From NCBI GenBank assembly GCA_024699855.1, contig JAMPIQ010000001.1, forward strand, positions 6,014,001-6,078,000: a stretch of DNA of 64,000 bases. Reading direction: 5' to 3'. The notes under the pieces were generated by a model. The model did not search any database and was not told the DNA's origin. It saw nothing but the letters and a program-made list of their open reading frames with translations. Source of the stretch: Aphelenchoides besseyi. Lineage: Eukaryota > Nematoda > Chromadorea > Rhabditida > Aphelenchoididae. Of the stretch, positions 21,340 to 32,694 are shown in pieces (the stretch's first letter is position 1; each line of letters starts with the position of its first letter). The position numbers were made by a program, and so were the translations under genes.

Positions 21340-21802
21340 ACCTTCTCGCTATGAATTGCAAGCAACTGAAATCAAATTAAAACTTTTCTCCATAAATTCT
21401 CAATTCTGGACGTTTATGGCAAGGAAATCCATTCAAAGATTGACAACTGAGATTGCAATCAGCAAAATAGTGAAGACAGAAAGCGCGTACAAAATCAACA
21501 ACCAGATATGAAAGCGAAAACCTCCGATTGCCGCGTTTGAAGGCACACGACTTTGCGTTGAGAGAGTGACGATGAATTACTTTTGCGACCGGAAACACTC
21601 ACGAGTTTGCTCAAAACTGATGGTCCTTTAAATGGCATTCGCATCGGAGTCTACGAAAACAACAAACGAAATCGAAATGTTGAATTGGTTTTATGAAGGC
21701 CATAGCAGATGATTGAAGCTCGAAATCCTGCCGTGGTCGCAATGAAACTTCAACGACAACCAATTGGTTGCTCTTCCATTCACAGATTTTGATCAAAAAC
21801 AA
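21340..21802 (-). pseudogene. Possible decayed small membrane-protein gene
   Basis: The minus strand from 21802 reads CEWKSNQLVVVEVSLRP and so on to a TGA. In another frame further down it gives SNAAIGGFRFHIWLLILYAL, then SVFTILLIAISVVNL and a stop, a plausible transmembrane C-terminus. I could not join the two with valid splice sites, so it is either a gene with a missed exon or a pseudogene. Confidence 0.25.
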
Positions 21803-22021
21803 GAAGTTAGTGACTAAACTTTGCGATCCGACAACTCAATCTTTCAATTTGATTGTTCAGAAGTGTTGTTGTTTTACGACCATTAGTGTTAGTCTGATGA
21901 TTTTGAATAGACGAAGCTCAGAGTGAGCACCATTGAATCATCAAAAGGGAAACTAGGTAGTCGAAACGAAAAATCGATACTTGTTGAAATCGATTGAACG
22001 TCTCTGCTAACAAGTCGGCTG

Positions 22022-22570
22022 ATGCGCATCTCCAGTGAAACGATGGCAACCAACGACGATAAGGAAAATGCGGCGGAATTGAAGTTCCCAAAAGGTTTGT
22101 TGAACTTCTATGCTCTCATTTCGTTGTCTTTAGAGTTCGAAGTCACGGGTTGCGATGCGCTGATGATCTCCGAAGTGTTTCTGCTGCTTAACCATCGACA
22201 TCAGCAGAGCCAGAACAAGGAAGAGATCGATGAGGTCTCGGAGGTGTTTCTGTCAACGTTGAACTACGCACGTCGATTCTCGAAGTTCACTCAACGGGAA
22301 ACCATTCGTGCTGTTCGTGGGTGAGTCTTCGGCTTCGGTTTTCAGTCCTGTGGTTTTCAGAATCTTTGCCGAAACTTCGCTCCACAAATTTGAAGTTGCC
22401 CAGTTGGCGAATTTGTGTCCCGATTCCGCCGAGGAAGCTAAGGCTTTGATTCCCAGGTAATTTTTACTTTCAGTTTTCTTTTGACGATTTCTTTCAGTTT
22501 GGAAGCTAAAATGGAAGACGACGAGTTGGAAGATCTCTTGAAGTCACTCACGTCCAAGAAAACGTTTTAA
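22022..22570 (+). CDS. rpb-4: DNA-directed RNA polymerase II subunit RPB4
   Basis: Four exons: 22022-22094, 22134-22320, 22361-22456, 22498-22570; about 143 aa from the first ATG ([19 protein letters not shown]) or 136 aa from the second. The conserved RPB4 core is present: [20 protein letters not shown], then [10 protein letters not shown], then [20 protein letters not shown] and the terminal IPSLE...[17 protein letters not shown]4 pairs with RPB7 to form the stalk of Pol II in the nucleus. Length is normal for the family and all motifs are intact. An AATAAA lies at about 22590. Confidence 0.95.
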
Positions 22571-22991
22571 GTTCTGTTTCTTGCTTTCAATAAATTTAAT
22601 GATTTTTTCATGTGTTCAGTTTTGTGTTTAAAGATTTTTGTTCCAACAAATCGAACGTGAAAACAATCTTGAAGAAGTTACGACCTCTGCCCTTGAAATC
22701 GACTGAAATAGAACCCTCGTCGATTTGATTTACTCGGCGATCGGCTTGTCGATTCTGTAAAAAACCTCCAATCGACAGTCTTTGCCGATACAACGAGAAG
22801 AAAAAACGTGAAGTCTTTTTGCTAAAAGAATCCCGCTTCCGATTCCCGTATTTTTCGATTAAAGTTTCTGAGCTCAACGGCCGTCAACATTGCACTCATT
22901 CACAGCAAGCGGTGGTGAGTTAGCGTTGGCGAAATGCCAAATGTTACATTTCGCTCGCTACTTTCGCCGACAAGATTTGTTTTCATCAACG
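22571..22991. other. Spacer between RPB4 and the propeller-like gene
   Basis: It contains the RPB4 polyadenylation signal. A minus-strand frame at 22608-22877 looks like chance. Nothing else is recognised. Confidence 0.35.
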
Positions 22992-24329
22992 ATGACGACC
23001 GATTTGCAACTGTACGGCCGATCGATTTTGTTGGAGGGCTACGAGAATGGATTGAACGTCGATGTGGCACTGAAACGCGTGAATCACGAGTTGGGTTCAA
23101 ATGGAATGAGTGACGACGTAGCGTTCGAATGGTATACGGAATTCGCGAATGGAAACAAAGGAATCTGTAAAATGGCGTCGAAGGCCAACAAGAAGTTGAT
23201 TGCCAACGGGACTTTTCTGCCATCACAACGTGCCTCTTTCGCCAGCGCCTATTCGGATGGTCACTTGCGACTCAACTTGTGTCGATTAAATGGAACTGAC
23301 GGTCGTTTTCAAGTTTACTTCTCACACGGAAAGAACTACGTCGTGGACATGTTTCACGGAACTACCAAGTGAGTTGCGAGCTTTTGGTTTTTATTTTGTG
23401 CTTCAGAAAGATTGAGTACGATTGGAGCGAAGTGGATCAAAAGGAGCGAGAGGATTGGTGTGGATTCTCGTTGAAGAACATTTGTTTTTTAGACGACAAT
23501 CAGGTTTTCGGAATCCTATTGCGCGACTCGTTTGTATCAAAATTGTACGCTGCGACCTTTAATTTCGTGGATTGCAAAATGATTTTCAAGAAGACAGTTC
23601 AATTGCCGTATTGTCGCGACTACTGGCTTTTCGAAACGTCGATTCTACTTCATTTATACGCCGAAGATTCGATGCGATTTGCGGAAATCAACGACGACCT
23701 GGTGCTCGTAAATCCTATTGACTTGCCGTTTAAACTCTACCTATCGACGATCCGCGACAACAACGTCTGCGGTTTCTATTACGAGTTGGGAGCCATCGAT
23801 GTGAACAAGTACGTGGAGTTTTCGTTGATTGATCGCACAAGAAAAGAGTTTTCGATTAAGCGAGAGAACCTACTCGAACGACATATCTACGCTGTAAGTT
23901 CCCACTGACGATTATTTTGATTATATCGTAGGATTTCGCTTGGGTTTGGGTGAACGACAAGCTTTTGGGCGCACGATATGATTATCACAGTAATCTGACC
24001 ACGATCGCTGAGTTTTCTAATCTCAAATGGAAGTCAACGAGAATTCAGCTTGAGGGTAAAGTAATGGAAATGACTGTCAACGGAGATCATCTGATAGTTC
24101 ACGCTCGAGACAAATTGGAGCCATTAAGGATGCATCACAGATTTTATCAATTCTCTCACAAGTAAATCTTCTGATCTTGATGATGATTTCTGTTTTCAGT
24201 TACAACACACTTGCCGATTTGGTTTGGAGAACAACTAGTCGCTGGTTTCGCTCGAATCCGCAATTTCATGAATGGTTTCTCGGTCAACTCACTAAGTCAT
24301 CTCGTTATCAACCCGTCTGGTCCGCATAA
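22992..24329 (+). CDS. Lineage-specific propeller-like protein with possible Mos1-type HTH
   Basis: Four exons: 22992-23368, 23407-23893, 23932-24161, 24200-24329; about 407 aa with clean junctions. Residues 15-60 (VALKRVNHELGSNGMSDDVA then FEWYTEFANGNKG) resemble the second helix and FEWYxxFxxG signature of the mariner/Mos1 transposase helix-turn-helix. The rest consists of repeated beta-strand blocks ending in hydrophobic-aromatic residues (YWLFETSILLHLYAED, NNVCGFYYEL, FAWVWVNDKLLGARYDY), suggesting a beta-propeller. A relative lies at 58841-60165 and a decayed one at 31516-32046. There is no transposase catalytic domain, so this looks like a host gene. Function unknown. Confidence 0.6.
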
Positions 24330-24651
24330 GCGTGAGCTTTCAACTGTTTCCTTATCTAATTGTTAATAAACTGGTTTGCACTTGTTTTCACCGTTGGACC
24401 TCATCGAAAGTTGTTAGAACAATCATCTGATGTCAAGAGAAAGATGTTGGCTTCTGAACATCATTTGTAAACATTGATATCAAGAAGAGAAATCAACGAT
24501 CAAAAATTTTGTTACGTTCGAGAGTTTTAGTGTTGTTTTTGTTGAAAGAAATGGTTTTATTTTGTTGGTTATGAGTATTATCACGTTGTTGAAGCTGCTC
24601 TTTCGTGTTCAAAAACGAGTCCCGTTGTTGCAATCTTATTTGGTTCTGAGA
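24330..24651. other. Spacer, promoter of the next gene
   Basis: It holds a polyadenylation-type AATAAA at about 24366. No open frame is supported. Confidence 0.35.
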
Positions 24652-25185
24652 ATGCTTCGACCGGCTATCAAATTCGCTTCAATCTCGAACTCTGTAATAC
24701 GCCGTTTCATTGCCAAACCACAAAATCTGGTAAATCGACGATTTGAAGTCTTTTATTCGATCGGCTTTCAGGACAAGAACCCAAAGCTGACAACGAAGAA
24801 GGTTATCGAAGCGATGCAGGACGAGTTGCGGAGTCGCGAGAAACTGAATACCGAGTTGGGAGTCAAACCGACAGCCATTCAACGACGACTGTTGGTAACG
24901 ACCGGTTTGTACGCAAAAGACCAAGTTCCCGAACATGTTCCGTGAGTTCGTGTTTCACAATCTTCATGACTTTTTTTTCAGTTCCACCAAAATGAAAAGT
25001 CTTTCCACACGGATTCGGGCGATTGCCGTTGTGGTGATTGCAGTCGGTGGTTTGGCTCTGTACTTCGCTTACGAATCGAAATATCGGAAAAGCCGTCAAC
25101 AAACGGCCAAAGAAAACGCCATTGGTGAGTCATGAAATGTTTTGTTTGTTTATTTGAGATTTCAGGAATCGCACGAAATCTCTGA
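24652..25185 (+). CDS. Small single-pass membrane protein, possibly mitochondrial
   Basis: Four exons: 24652-24729, 24772-24941, 24982-25124, 25166-25185; about 136 aa. The N-terminus (MLRPAIKFASISNSVIRRF) is basic and amphipathic, as in mitochondrial presequences. It is followed by a helical segment with KKVIEAMQDELRSREKLN, one transmembrane helix (AIAVVVIAVGGLALYFAY) and a short basic tail ending GIARNL. I do not recognise the family. Location in the mitochondrial inner membrane is inference from the N-terminus. Confidence 0.55.
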
Positions 25186-25936
25186 AGATCGTTTTGCTGT
25201 TTAGTCGCACAGGCCGAATGAATCGATGGAAGAGATCGAAACTCGCCATGCACTCGTTTGTGCTCGTCCTGATTAGTCGAATAAAGTCGTTAGAACAAAT
25301 CGAAGTGTAGAAAGCTCTTTTCAACAGGCGAATTGAGTTGTCATTCGGAGACTTAAATTGGTGCCAAAAGACGGTCAATTGTTGCACGAGGATCTGAATT
25401 TGGAAGTTTCAATAGCCCTCGTGCTTCAGACCTGCTACTCAACCTCATTTCTTTTCGAGTTTCTATTGTCGCCATGAACGACAGCCGAACTGACGAGTCG
25501 TGTTGATAACAGGAAAAACCGAATCCTGTGGTACTTCCAGCTGCTCTCCCATCGTCTACCCACGTGTTGGTCTTCTTGCGGTGGGTTCTCGGATTGCTTT
25601 GCACAGAAATAATTTCCAATAGACAAGAGCGAAGAACTTTAGATTCACATCATCATCCTTTTGTTTGACGCCGATCCTTACACGCGGCTTCCGGTCTTTT
25701 GCGTGAAAACGATAAGCAAACGCGCAAAATACAGTAATGCTCTCCAGTCGTGAAAACAAATCCGCTTATTATCGAAGTGTGTGTTGACGCAAAGAACCCC
25801 GTCCGATAAGCGCGTCGACGCAAAGCTTTTGCCACAAAAACTCGATGACAACGACGACGCAAAAACGATCGTTTTCGATCTTTGCCTTCAGAAATCATTT
25901 TTGGCTACAGATTTATTTGGAGAATCGATTGGATGG
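25186..25936. other. Spacer between convergent genes
   Basis: It lies between the 3' ends of the small membrane protein (plus) and the nuclear receptor (minus). Short overlapping frames on both strands look like chance. No RNA gene is seen. Confidence 0.35.
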
Positions 25937-27400
25937 TTAGTTGCGCATTGTGCGGGCCATGTAGAAGTCGTGAGTCAACGTTCCTTTGAGTTCCTTATTG
26001 AATAACATGGCGGCAATCATACGATTATCTCGAACGGCAACCTGATTCTGAAGAGAAACTTTGAAACAAGAAAAACCCGTCGAGTTACTTCGATGATCGG
26101 CAAAAAGGTCAGAATCTCGCCCAGACGTTTCAGTGCTTGTGAACGATCGTAGTTCGCCTTCAGATACTCGACTAGAAGTGATTGGTAATACGATTGAGCG
26201 CTGCGGATGACCTCTCGAGCGTGTAGGCTTAGCTTTTGACTCGGTACGAAGAAGGCGATGAAACGGAGCAAAACGAACTCGTCGTCTGTTAAGTTCAGCT
26301 CTCGCATCGGTCCGATAAAGGTATCGAAAACGTTGACAGCCAATTCTGCAGCTTCTGTCATGTATCTAAACATCTGTTGGAAATCAAATCGCTCTCACAA
26401 AACGAACTTGTTTCCCGCATACGCAGCTTTGAATTGCTCGATTTCTGTTGGTTCCATAGGCATGTACTGACCTCCGGAAATCAGAACACATTTTTTCTTC
26501 GTGCATTTCAGTGTCCGATGAATCGAAGTTAAACCCGAAAAACTCATTGAGCGGCTAATCAAAACTCTCAATTTGTCTTCTTGTTCCAATAGCTTCAATT
26601 CCGGAATGTGTGAAGTTAAGTCAATGTAATGGACCATCGTACGACAGAAGATCTTGGGCATCGACTCGACAGTTACCCAATTGTTTGCTTGCCATAGGAT
26701 TTTGGTTCGGCTTGATAGCCTTTTGGGAGAGTACAAGAAAGCTTCTTGAACGGACAAATTAACGTTGAAATCTTCGAAGTCCCCGGCGTGATTAAAACCA
26801 GATTCGTGAAATTCGTCAACAAAGCGATCCACAGTATTAAAGTACTTCAGAAAAGAGCGAAAATCATTCGTGGAAGAATACGACAACAACGATTTACAAG
26901 CCAAAGGCCCATCGAATGGTTGATTCTGAACAAATACTTCGCGAGTTTGAGACAAAAACTTACGAGCACTTTGTTCATTTTAATCAATGAAACCGTACTG
27001 TCGATGGAAGTTTGTGGACTGTCCGATTGAGTCGTCGAAACCGATTTATTAGCCATATAATCAGAGTCCCAACAGCGATCGTAGTGGATCACTGAAATCG
27101 AATACAGAATCCTCGATGACTTGGACTTACAATTCGGATCAAGTCCTGCCGCTAAACCTCGTTTATATCGACAAGCCTTGCAACATTTTCTTCCCGATTC
27201 AGTGATCTCACAGTTGTTGTTCCTTGCGCATTTGTATTTGGCATTCGACTTCACCGTTCGACGGAAATAGGCTTTGCAGCTTCTGAAATGAACGTTGACA
27301 AGCGTTCGCGAACTCGCACTCACAAACAACATCGACCGCCGTAGTGATAGGAAGCTTTTCCGGAACCACAAATTTTACACACCGTCGAATCCATGGTCAT
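25937..27400 (-). CDS. Nuclear hormone receptor
   Basis: Six exons: 27400-27324, 27282-27131, 27091-26964, 26925-26404, 26373-26089, 26047-25937. The DNA-binding domain has the first finger CKICGSGKASYHYGGRCC, the P-box region CLSCKAYFRRT joined across intron 1, and the second finger KCARNNNCEI...CKACRYKRGLAAGL. A hinge of about 40 residues is followed by a ligand-binding domain with the helix 3-5 region (FCRTMVHYIDLTSHIPELK) and an EFVLLRFIAFFVP-type helix. The P-box CLSCKAYF is of the nematode NHR type. The reading frame is intact from zinc fingers to stop. A nuclear transcription factor role follows from the family. Confidence 0.92.
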
Positions 27401-28235
27401 TAAATTGAAAGACATCGAAAAGTTTGGTTGCTTTTCAATTGCCGACAATTGCGAGAAAGTGATTCCGATAGATAAGAAAACTGAACGTGTGCTGCGAATC
27501 ACTTTTGTGTTGCTGTTTGCGTCAATTTGAGATGTTAAGAGAGGTCAGAAGATGAGCAAACACATTTGGTTTCTACCATCTCGCGCACCACAACTTTTAC
27601 GCAAACGGTTTGGCCTTTTGGCTGTGAGAATGAAGATCTGAAAAACAATCAGGAGCACAACATTTGACGTCAGCAATTCAAATGATAAAAGACTTTGTCC
27701 AACACGACAAGCGATGTTCACTTGGAATCGGTGTCCATGCCTAGCGGGCCATCTTGCTCTACACTGTCATAGATTAATGACAAAGAGCACATATTTACCG
27801 GTTGTTCCAATTAGCACACTAACTAAAACCTTGCTATCATGATTAAGAAGTGCCAATTTACGTTTTGTCGTATATCGAGATCTCATTTCGAGTATCGCTA
27901 TTCCAATCTTGTGTGAACAATTCAAAGGATATATTAGTTTAAAGCATCATATTAATGCTAACAGTTGCACTTTTGTATTTAGTTGAACTGCTGGAGACAC
28001 GTAACTGGAAAAAATGATGTGGTTTCCAATAAGAATCGTTTTTGTATATTTACTTGGCAAAAAGCTGGTCGTGATTGTATTTTTGATGTAAAAAACGTAA
28101 ACGATCGAACGAGTGTTGACCATTAAATATAAAAAGAGCTAACGGATAACCAAACATCGGATTCGATTGTAATCAACATTGTTTATAAGCAATCAATGCT
28201 CGGATAATTCACGTTTGGAGGCAAACAGTAATGTT
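27401..28235. other. Spacer upstream of the nuclear receptor
   Basis: AT-rich sequence that should contain the receptor promoter on the minus strand. I see no gene or repeat. Confidence 0.35.
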
Positions 28236-29424
28236 TTAGATCAAGTGATACTCAAAAGAGAGAAGCAATTCGACAGAGGTAGTAAAGTTGGCATAGTAAA
28301 AAGGACGCTGGCTCAAAGGAGATCGATGATTGAAGATTGAAAACATCGAGAAGAAGAAGTAAAAATAGGAAGACAGGAAAACGTAGTGTAGAACGAATCG
28401 GGTAACATCTTCTCCCAAGGTACTGGCAAGAAAGTTGTGAACAAACGCGTATATGTGAGACACAAAATCGCAGGCTTCACGTGAGTAACGATACAAAACA
28501 CTGCATATCTCGTCCTCTTTCTTGGTCGCTTTTAATTCTTGACCGTCCATCTTATCCATGAGATCTTTGTTTTCGGTGTAAAGTAGAAGTGTATTCATGA
28601 TCATTTGTTTTTCACAAATGTTGAGTTCTTCAATGTATTTGTTTCCGAACCTAATCGCGAGTCTCTTCTGTTCGTTGATTTCTTTTCTTTGCGTTTCCAC
28701 CTTCATTTTGAGCGTCATGTTCTCGTCTTGAAGAATTTTGTTGAGTTGAACGCTTTTCCATTCAAAAGCCGTCATGAACACGACTCCAATTGCAGTCGCG
28801 ACGAGCAAAATGAAGAGAAGGATCCATCTCGCATAGAAGTAGTGACTGCAAAGTGCCGATAATTGTATGAAATCATTTCACAACTCGCAGTCGATTTCGA
28901 TCAGTGACGGTTTGTCGGCCACCACTGATTTCTTCCGCATCCAGATCATCTTTCTAAAAACTAGAGTGAACAGATTTCTATTGAGGTTACTGACCTGCTG
29001 GTGGATACGAACCACGTACTTGCCGCCTTCCAACGCATCATCCATTTTCACTTCTCGACCACGATCCCAATCCATCATATGCACTACCCTGTTATCCTTC
29101 AACTTTTTCCCGTACATTAGCAACTCCAACGCCTTTCGAGCTGTAATTTCTTTCTCGATTCGAATATTTTGTTGAAATTCGTAAGCATCATCGTCTTCAT
29201 TTACAATAGTAAACTCAGCCTAAAGAGTTGAATAAGAGAAATACGATCTACAAACTTACTTCCACCAATTCACGGATTTTGGTCTTTGAAGCCACATTTT
29301 CGCTTACCATCTCAAAGCTCTGTTGAGAGGCAAAGCGATTCATTTCGTGCGTATGGAAATCGTCTACTCGACTGACCAATGAACCACGAAACTGCGTGTT
29401 AGCGAAAAGAACGCTTTCGCTCAT
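28236..29424 (-). CDS. Coiled-coil membrane protein, unknown family (model uncertain after exon 3)
   Basis: Exons 29424-29260, 29219-28995 and 28953-28873 join cleanly and would give a 156-aa soluble protein ending LRVVK. A 36/39-nt stretch that looks like an intron (start GTTGTGAAATG, end TTTGCAG) follows. After it a long frame (to 28236) encodes a transmembrane helix (WILLFILLVATAIGVV), a coiled coil (QDENMTLKMKVETQRKEINE) and a second hydrophobic region. The splice phase across that intron does not match, so either the soluble form is real and the membrane part is a separate product, or the gene is damaged. Nearly 400 bp of it are duplicated at 62941-63334. Confidence 0.55.
28731..29126 (-). 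repeat. Segment duplicated in inverted orientation at 62941-63334
   Basis: The sequence from LLMYGKKLKDNRVV in exon 2 through intron 2, exon 3 and the transmembrane segment up to the LNKIL codons is present on the plus strand at 62941-63334 with only one or two base differences, introns included. Confidence 0.85.
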
Positions 29425-29921
29425 ATCGAAACATTACCAACTGCCTCGTGGTTCATAACGAAAACTGACGCAATAGCAGCTGATTCGAATGCAAAGAAAT
29501 CTAATGATGCGTTCAAGCTTGTCGTAGATCTATGGGACTTGTTTTCAACGTTTACGTGTTGACGGTCAAAATACAAGAATAAACGCTCTAGAAATTCTAA
29601 AAATTAGCAATCATTTTTGGTGCACAGTTAAACGTTTTAATAGAAAAAGGATTATAATTTTCTAACATAAATTCGCAAAAGGAATGCCGAATACCATCAA
29701 ATGCTATTTGTTGACCACTGTGTTTTCTGATACTAAAAACATCGTCTTGTTAAAGCGGAAAATGACCATTGATCTGTTACTCTAACATCGAATTATACCT
29801 TTTCTCCGACTGAATCACGAGGATTAGAAGACGAGTTGGCGTGCGCCAATGGCGACAAGTACCTTATCAGTGAAGTTTTTGGGATCTAAGGCCCAAGTGA
29901 AAAACATCAATTTGCGATGAA
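29425..29921. other. Divergent spacer
   Basis: AT-rich sequence between the coiled-coil gene (minus) and the aspartic-protease homologue (plus). Nothing recognised. Confidence 0.35.
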
Positions 29922-31209
29922 ATGCTCTTTTTCGTCTTTATTGCTCTGACACTTTTTAGTGCTACAAAACCGAATTCGATTAGAATTGAAGTGAAAGACG
30001 GTAACTGAAATCTTCAATTTGGTAACTTGTTCTTTTTCTGATTTCAATTATGTATACGATGATGTGTACAAAAATGGAAAAAAGTTTGATTTTCAACTTG
30101 GAACTCAAATCTTCTACGGTATTGTTTTTCCGTTCTTCCAAAACGTGATCGTAGTCGATTCGGAATGTGGAACTTTACGTACCAACTGTTATCGTTATTG
30201 TCATGAAAGTGAGCTATGTCGTCCTTTTTTATTTAGATCTATTTAGCTCATTTCTGTGACTTTTATTGTCCCATTGAATGCTATTATCGTACAGCTCAGA
30301 GCTTACAGTTAGTTTGTCCATCAAAAATTTCGCTTTACAATCGATCTGCCTCTTCCACTTCGAGGACTCTTATCAATTATGGACAATAGCGCGCTAAACG
30401 AAACTCAACCCATGACATGTATGCCATTTACGTTCAAAAACAAAACCACGAGTTTGGTTGTTTCTGAGTTCACATTCTTAAGTGGTCTTTCAGTGAGTTC
30501 CAAGTAAGTCTTGATTTGTTGTTGAAGAAATTTTGAAAGTTTATTTGAAACACACGACGCACTGATTGGATTCGCTCCAGGATCAATCACGCGACCAAAT
30601 TTCCTACTCAAGTTACGCCAGAATGGTCAATTGAACAGACCTGTGGTTTCGTTTTCGAGAGCTGCAAAACCCAGCTACGCGGTTATTGGCGATTCGGAGT
30701 TCTTTGACTGTAACCAGTGGCTTGAATTCTCAACTGCTGAGGAGAATGCGTGGTTCTTCGAGTTTGATGAAGTGGAAGTTATGGGGCACAAATTTGGAAA
30801 TACGAAGGTTGAATACAACACAACAAAATCTAACTCCCGTGTTTAGGTTCTTTGGAATCCCCTTGAACCTATTACCACCATGCCTCAATATGTTTACGAT
30901 ATTTTTATGCACGAAAAGATTTTCTTTTATTATGATGGATGGTTGGTGGCGAAATGCACTGAAGATCGTACGGTCATCCAATTCACGGGCTTCAACAGCC
31001 AGAAATTGGTTATAACTCCCAATGATTTGTTTGGAAATGACAACCTATATTTTGACAATTGCCTTGTGTACGCCGGCGTATCCGAATCAAGTTCGAACTT
31101 TCCTGTCGAATGGTCTCTAGGAGTTTACTTTTCTTGGAAACACTGTCATCAATACGACTTCGGAAATCGGACGTTTGCCATTGGCAGCAAAGTTAAGCAT
31201 TCAGTTTAG
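29922..31209 (+). CDS. Aspartic-protease homologue without catalytic DTG (pseudoenzyme or pseudogene)
   Basis: A signal peptide (MLFFVFIALTLFSA) starts the gene. Further exon-like frames give FDFQLGTQIFYG and VVDSECGTLRTNCYRYC, the site where A1 proteases have V-x-D-T-G-S and a cysteine loop. Then come TSLVVSEFTFLSGLSVSS, ALIGFAPGS (for GILGLG) and, after an intron at 30829, LWNPLEPITTMP where the second D-T/S-G-T should be, and a C-terminal lobe ending FAIGSKVKHSV. The two splices after 30491 (30508 to 30541 and 30809 to 30846) are clean. The first intron lacks a usable acceptor, and the junction near 30290-30350 is ambiguous. Both catalytic motifs are altered, so it cannot be a normal protease. 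Confidence 0.55.
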
Positions 31210-31515
31210 AAGTGTGACAATCAACGTGCTATTGAAATATACGTCTTAGTGAAAAAGGACATCTAAACGACCATTTTAATAAATAACAGCAGTTAATTAT
31301 CATAATACCTACTCTATTGTTTTTAATAAACGACTTCTTACAAAATCTTTTTGTGTTTTGCATTTAGAAGAACAGACGCAACTCGATGGCATAAACAGTT
31401 CAATAGACAAGACTGGGAAACAAGCAATAAAAGACAAAAACTTGAAACTTTTTTGAAGTTCAATTGAGCGATCATTCCTCACGCTAAAAACCGACAGGCT
31501 AACAACTTGTGTAAG
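31210..31515. other. Spacer
   Basis: It contains AATAAA-type signals (about 31280) suited to the upstream gene. Nothing else is seen. Confidence 0.35.
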
Positions 31516-32046
31516 ATGTACGGTTTTAATAGCCGTTTTCTGATTGTCAATAACGACGTTGACATCTTTGTTTTGGATACTCTTCACGGAATCGAAAAGT
31601 GCGTTTTTAAATCGATCTACTTATCAAAGTTTGTTTGACGGGAAGATTGAATGTGATTGGTCGGCAATCAATTCTCATGATCTCAATGAACATTTTAACT
31701 ACAATTGACAAATCTTTGCTTACTGAAGGACAAGTACGTTCTGGGCACACTTACATCTACTCGTAGAACATTTGTGTTTTTGGGTCAAATCGATTCTAAT
31801 ATATGCTGATTGATGCCGGCGGAAACAATCGTATTTGAAAAAGGGCTTGTCTATGACATATTTGTTATCAAAACAGAAAATCGCATTCTTTCATTGTCTA
31901 CGCTTGTCACCTCAATTGAATACACAATTATCGACAAGATCAAGGAAAATCTGCTTGTAAGAAATACGCTTTTCGTGCCATTGAGACTCTACGGTGCGAC
32001 AGTTTGCGGTGCCGTTGAAGATCTTTTAATAGTCGTCAATCGCTAG
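31516..32046 (+). pseudogene. Decayed member of the propeller-like family
   Basis: The frame starts MYGFNSRFLIVNNDVD and then, after an intron-like gap, KIECDWSAIN, matching KIEYDWSEVD of the gene at 22992-24329. After several stops it continues with ENLLVRNTLFVPLRLY and VCGAVEDLL, which align with DLVLVNPIDLPFKLYL and VCGFYYEL of that gene. Multiple in-frame stops between the blocks show a pseudogene. Confidence 0.55.
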
Positions 32047-32694
32047 TTGTCGTTGGGAACGAGTATTGTGCGAACATGTTTTCAACAGATTGTAGGGTTA
32101 TGGCACTTTCTGTCGCTTTTAATATAATTAGATTCATTTTCCGACTTAACTTTCGTTAAGAGTTGGCACGTTGGCCAATTCGATTGTTCGATCAGTGGTC
32201 CGCTATCCGTGGTTTAATCCACAGTCAACATCTATTCTTGGAAAAATTTCACGGACTCTCGAAGTCGTCCATTCTCATCAACATCCATGCAAAACCCGTG
32301 AACAGAAAAATGACTCGAAGTATCTACATTTGTAAGAAGAAAACGTTTAAGTAAAACAAGGAACACGACAAGAAAACGCAACTATTTGTTGTCTTGATTC
32401 TTCACTTTGTTGGATGTTTTTCAATAAAAAGGGCATTTTCAACTAATATTGTCGAACATTTGATCGAAAACACGAGTTATTGTTGTTCAACTTTGAAGTC
32501 GAGATTAAGAGCCTTTAGACCTTGGACCCCAGAAACACGTTTGAAACGATAAGAAAACTTCTTTCGCGTCTTCTTGTTTCCTTTTTACAACTATTTTTGT
32601 GCGCTTTCAACGTTGTTGCTTATCAGCTTCGTGCACTAATTACCTTTGAACGCATTTGTTTGCAACTTTCATCCACTAACTCCAATTTGAAGTC
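32047..32694. other. Spacer, promoter of the dehydrogenase
   Basis: It may include the last decayed part of the pseudogene (frame at 32163-32354). An AATAAA is at about 32422. No independent gene is supported. Confidence 0.3.
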
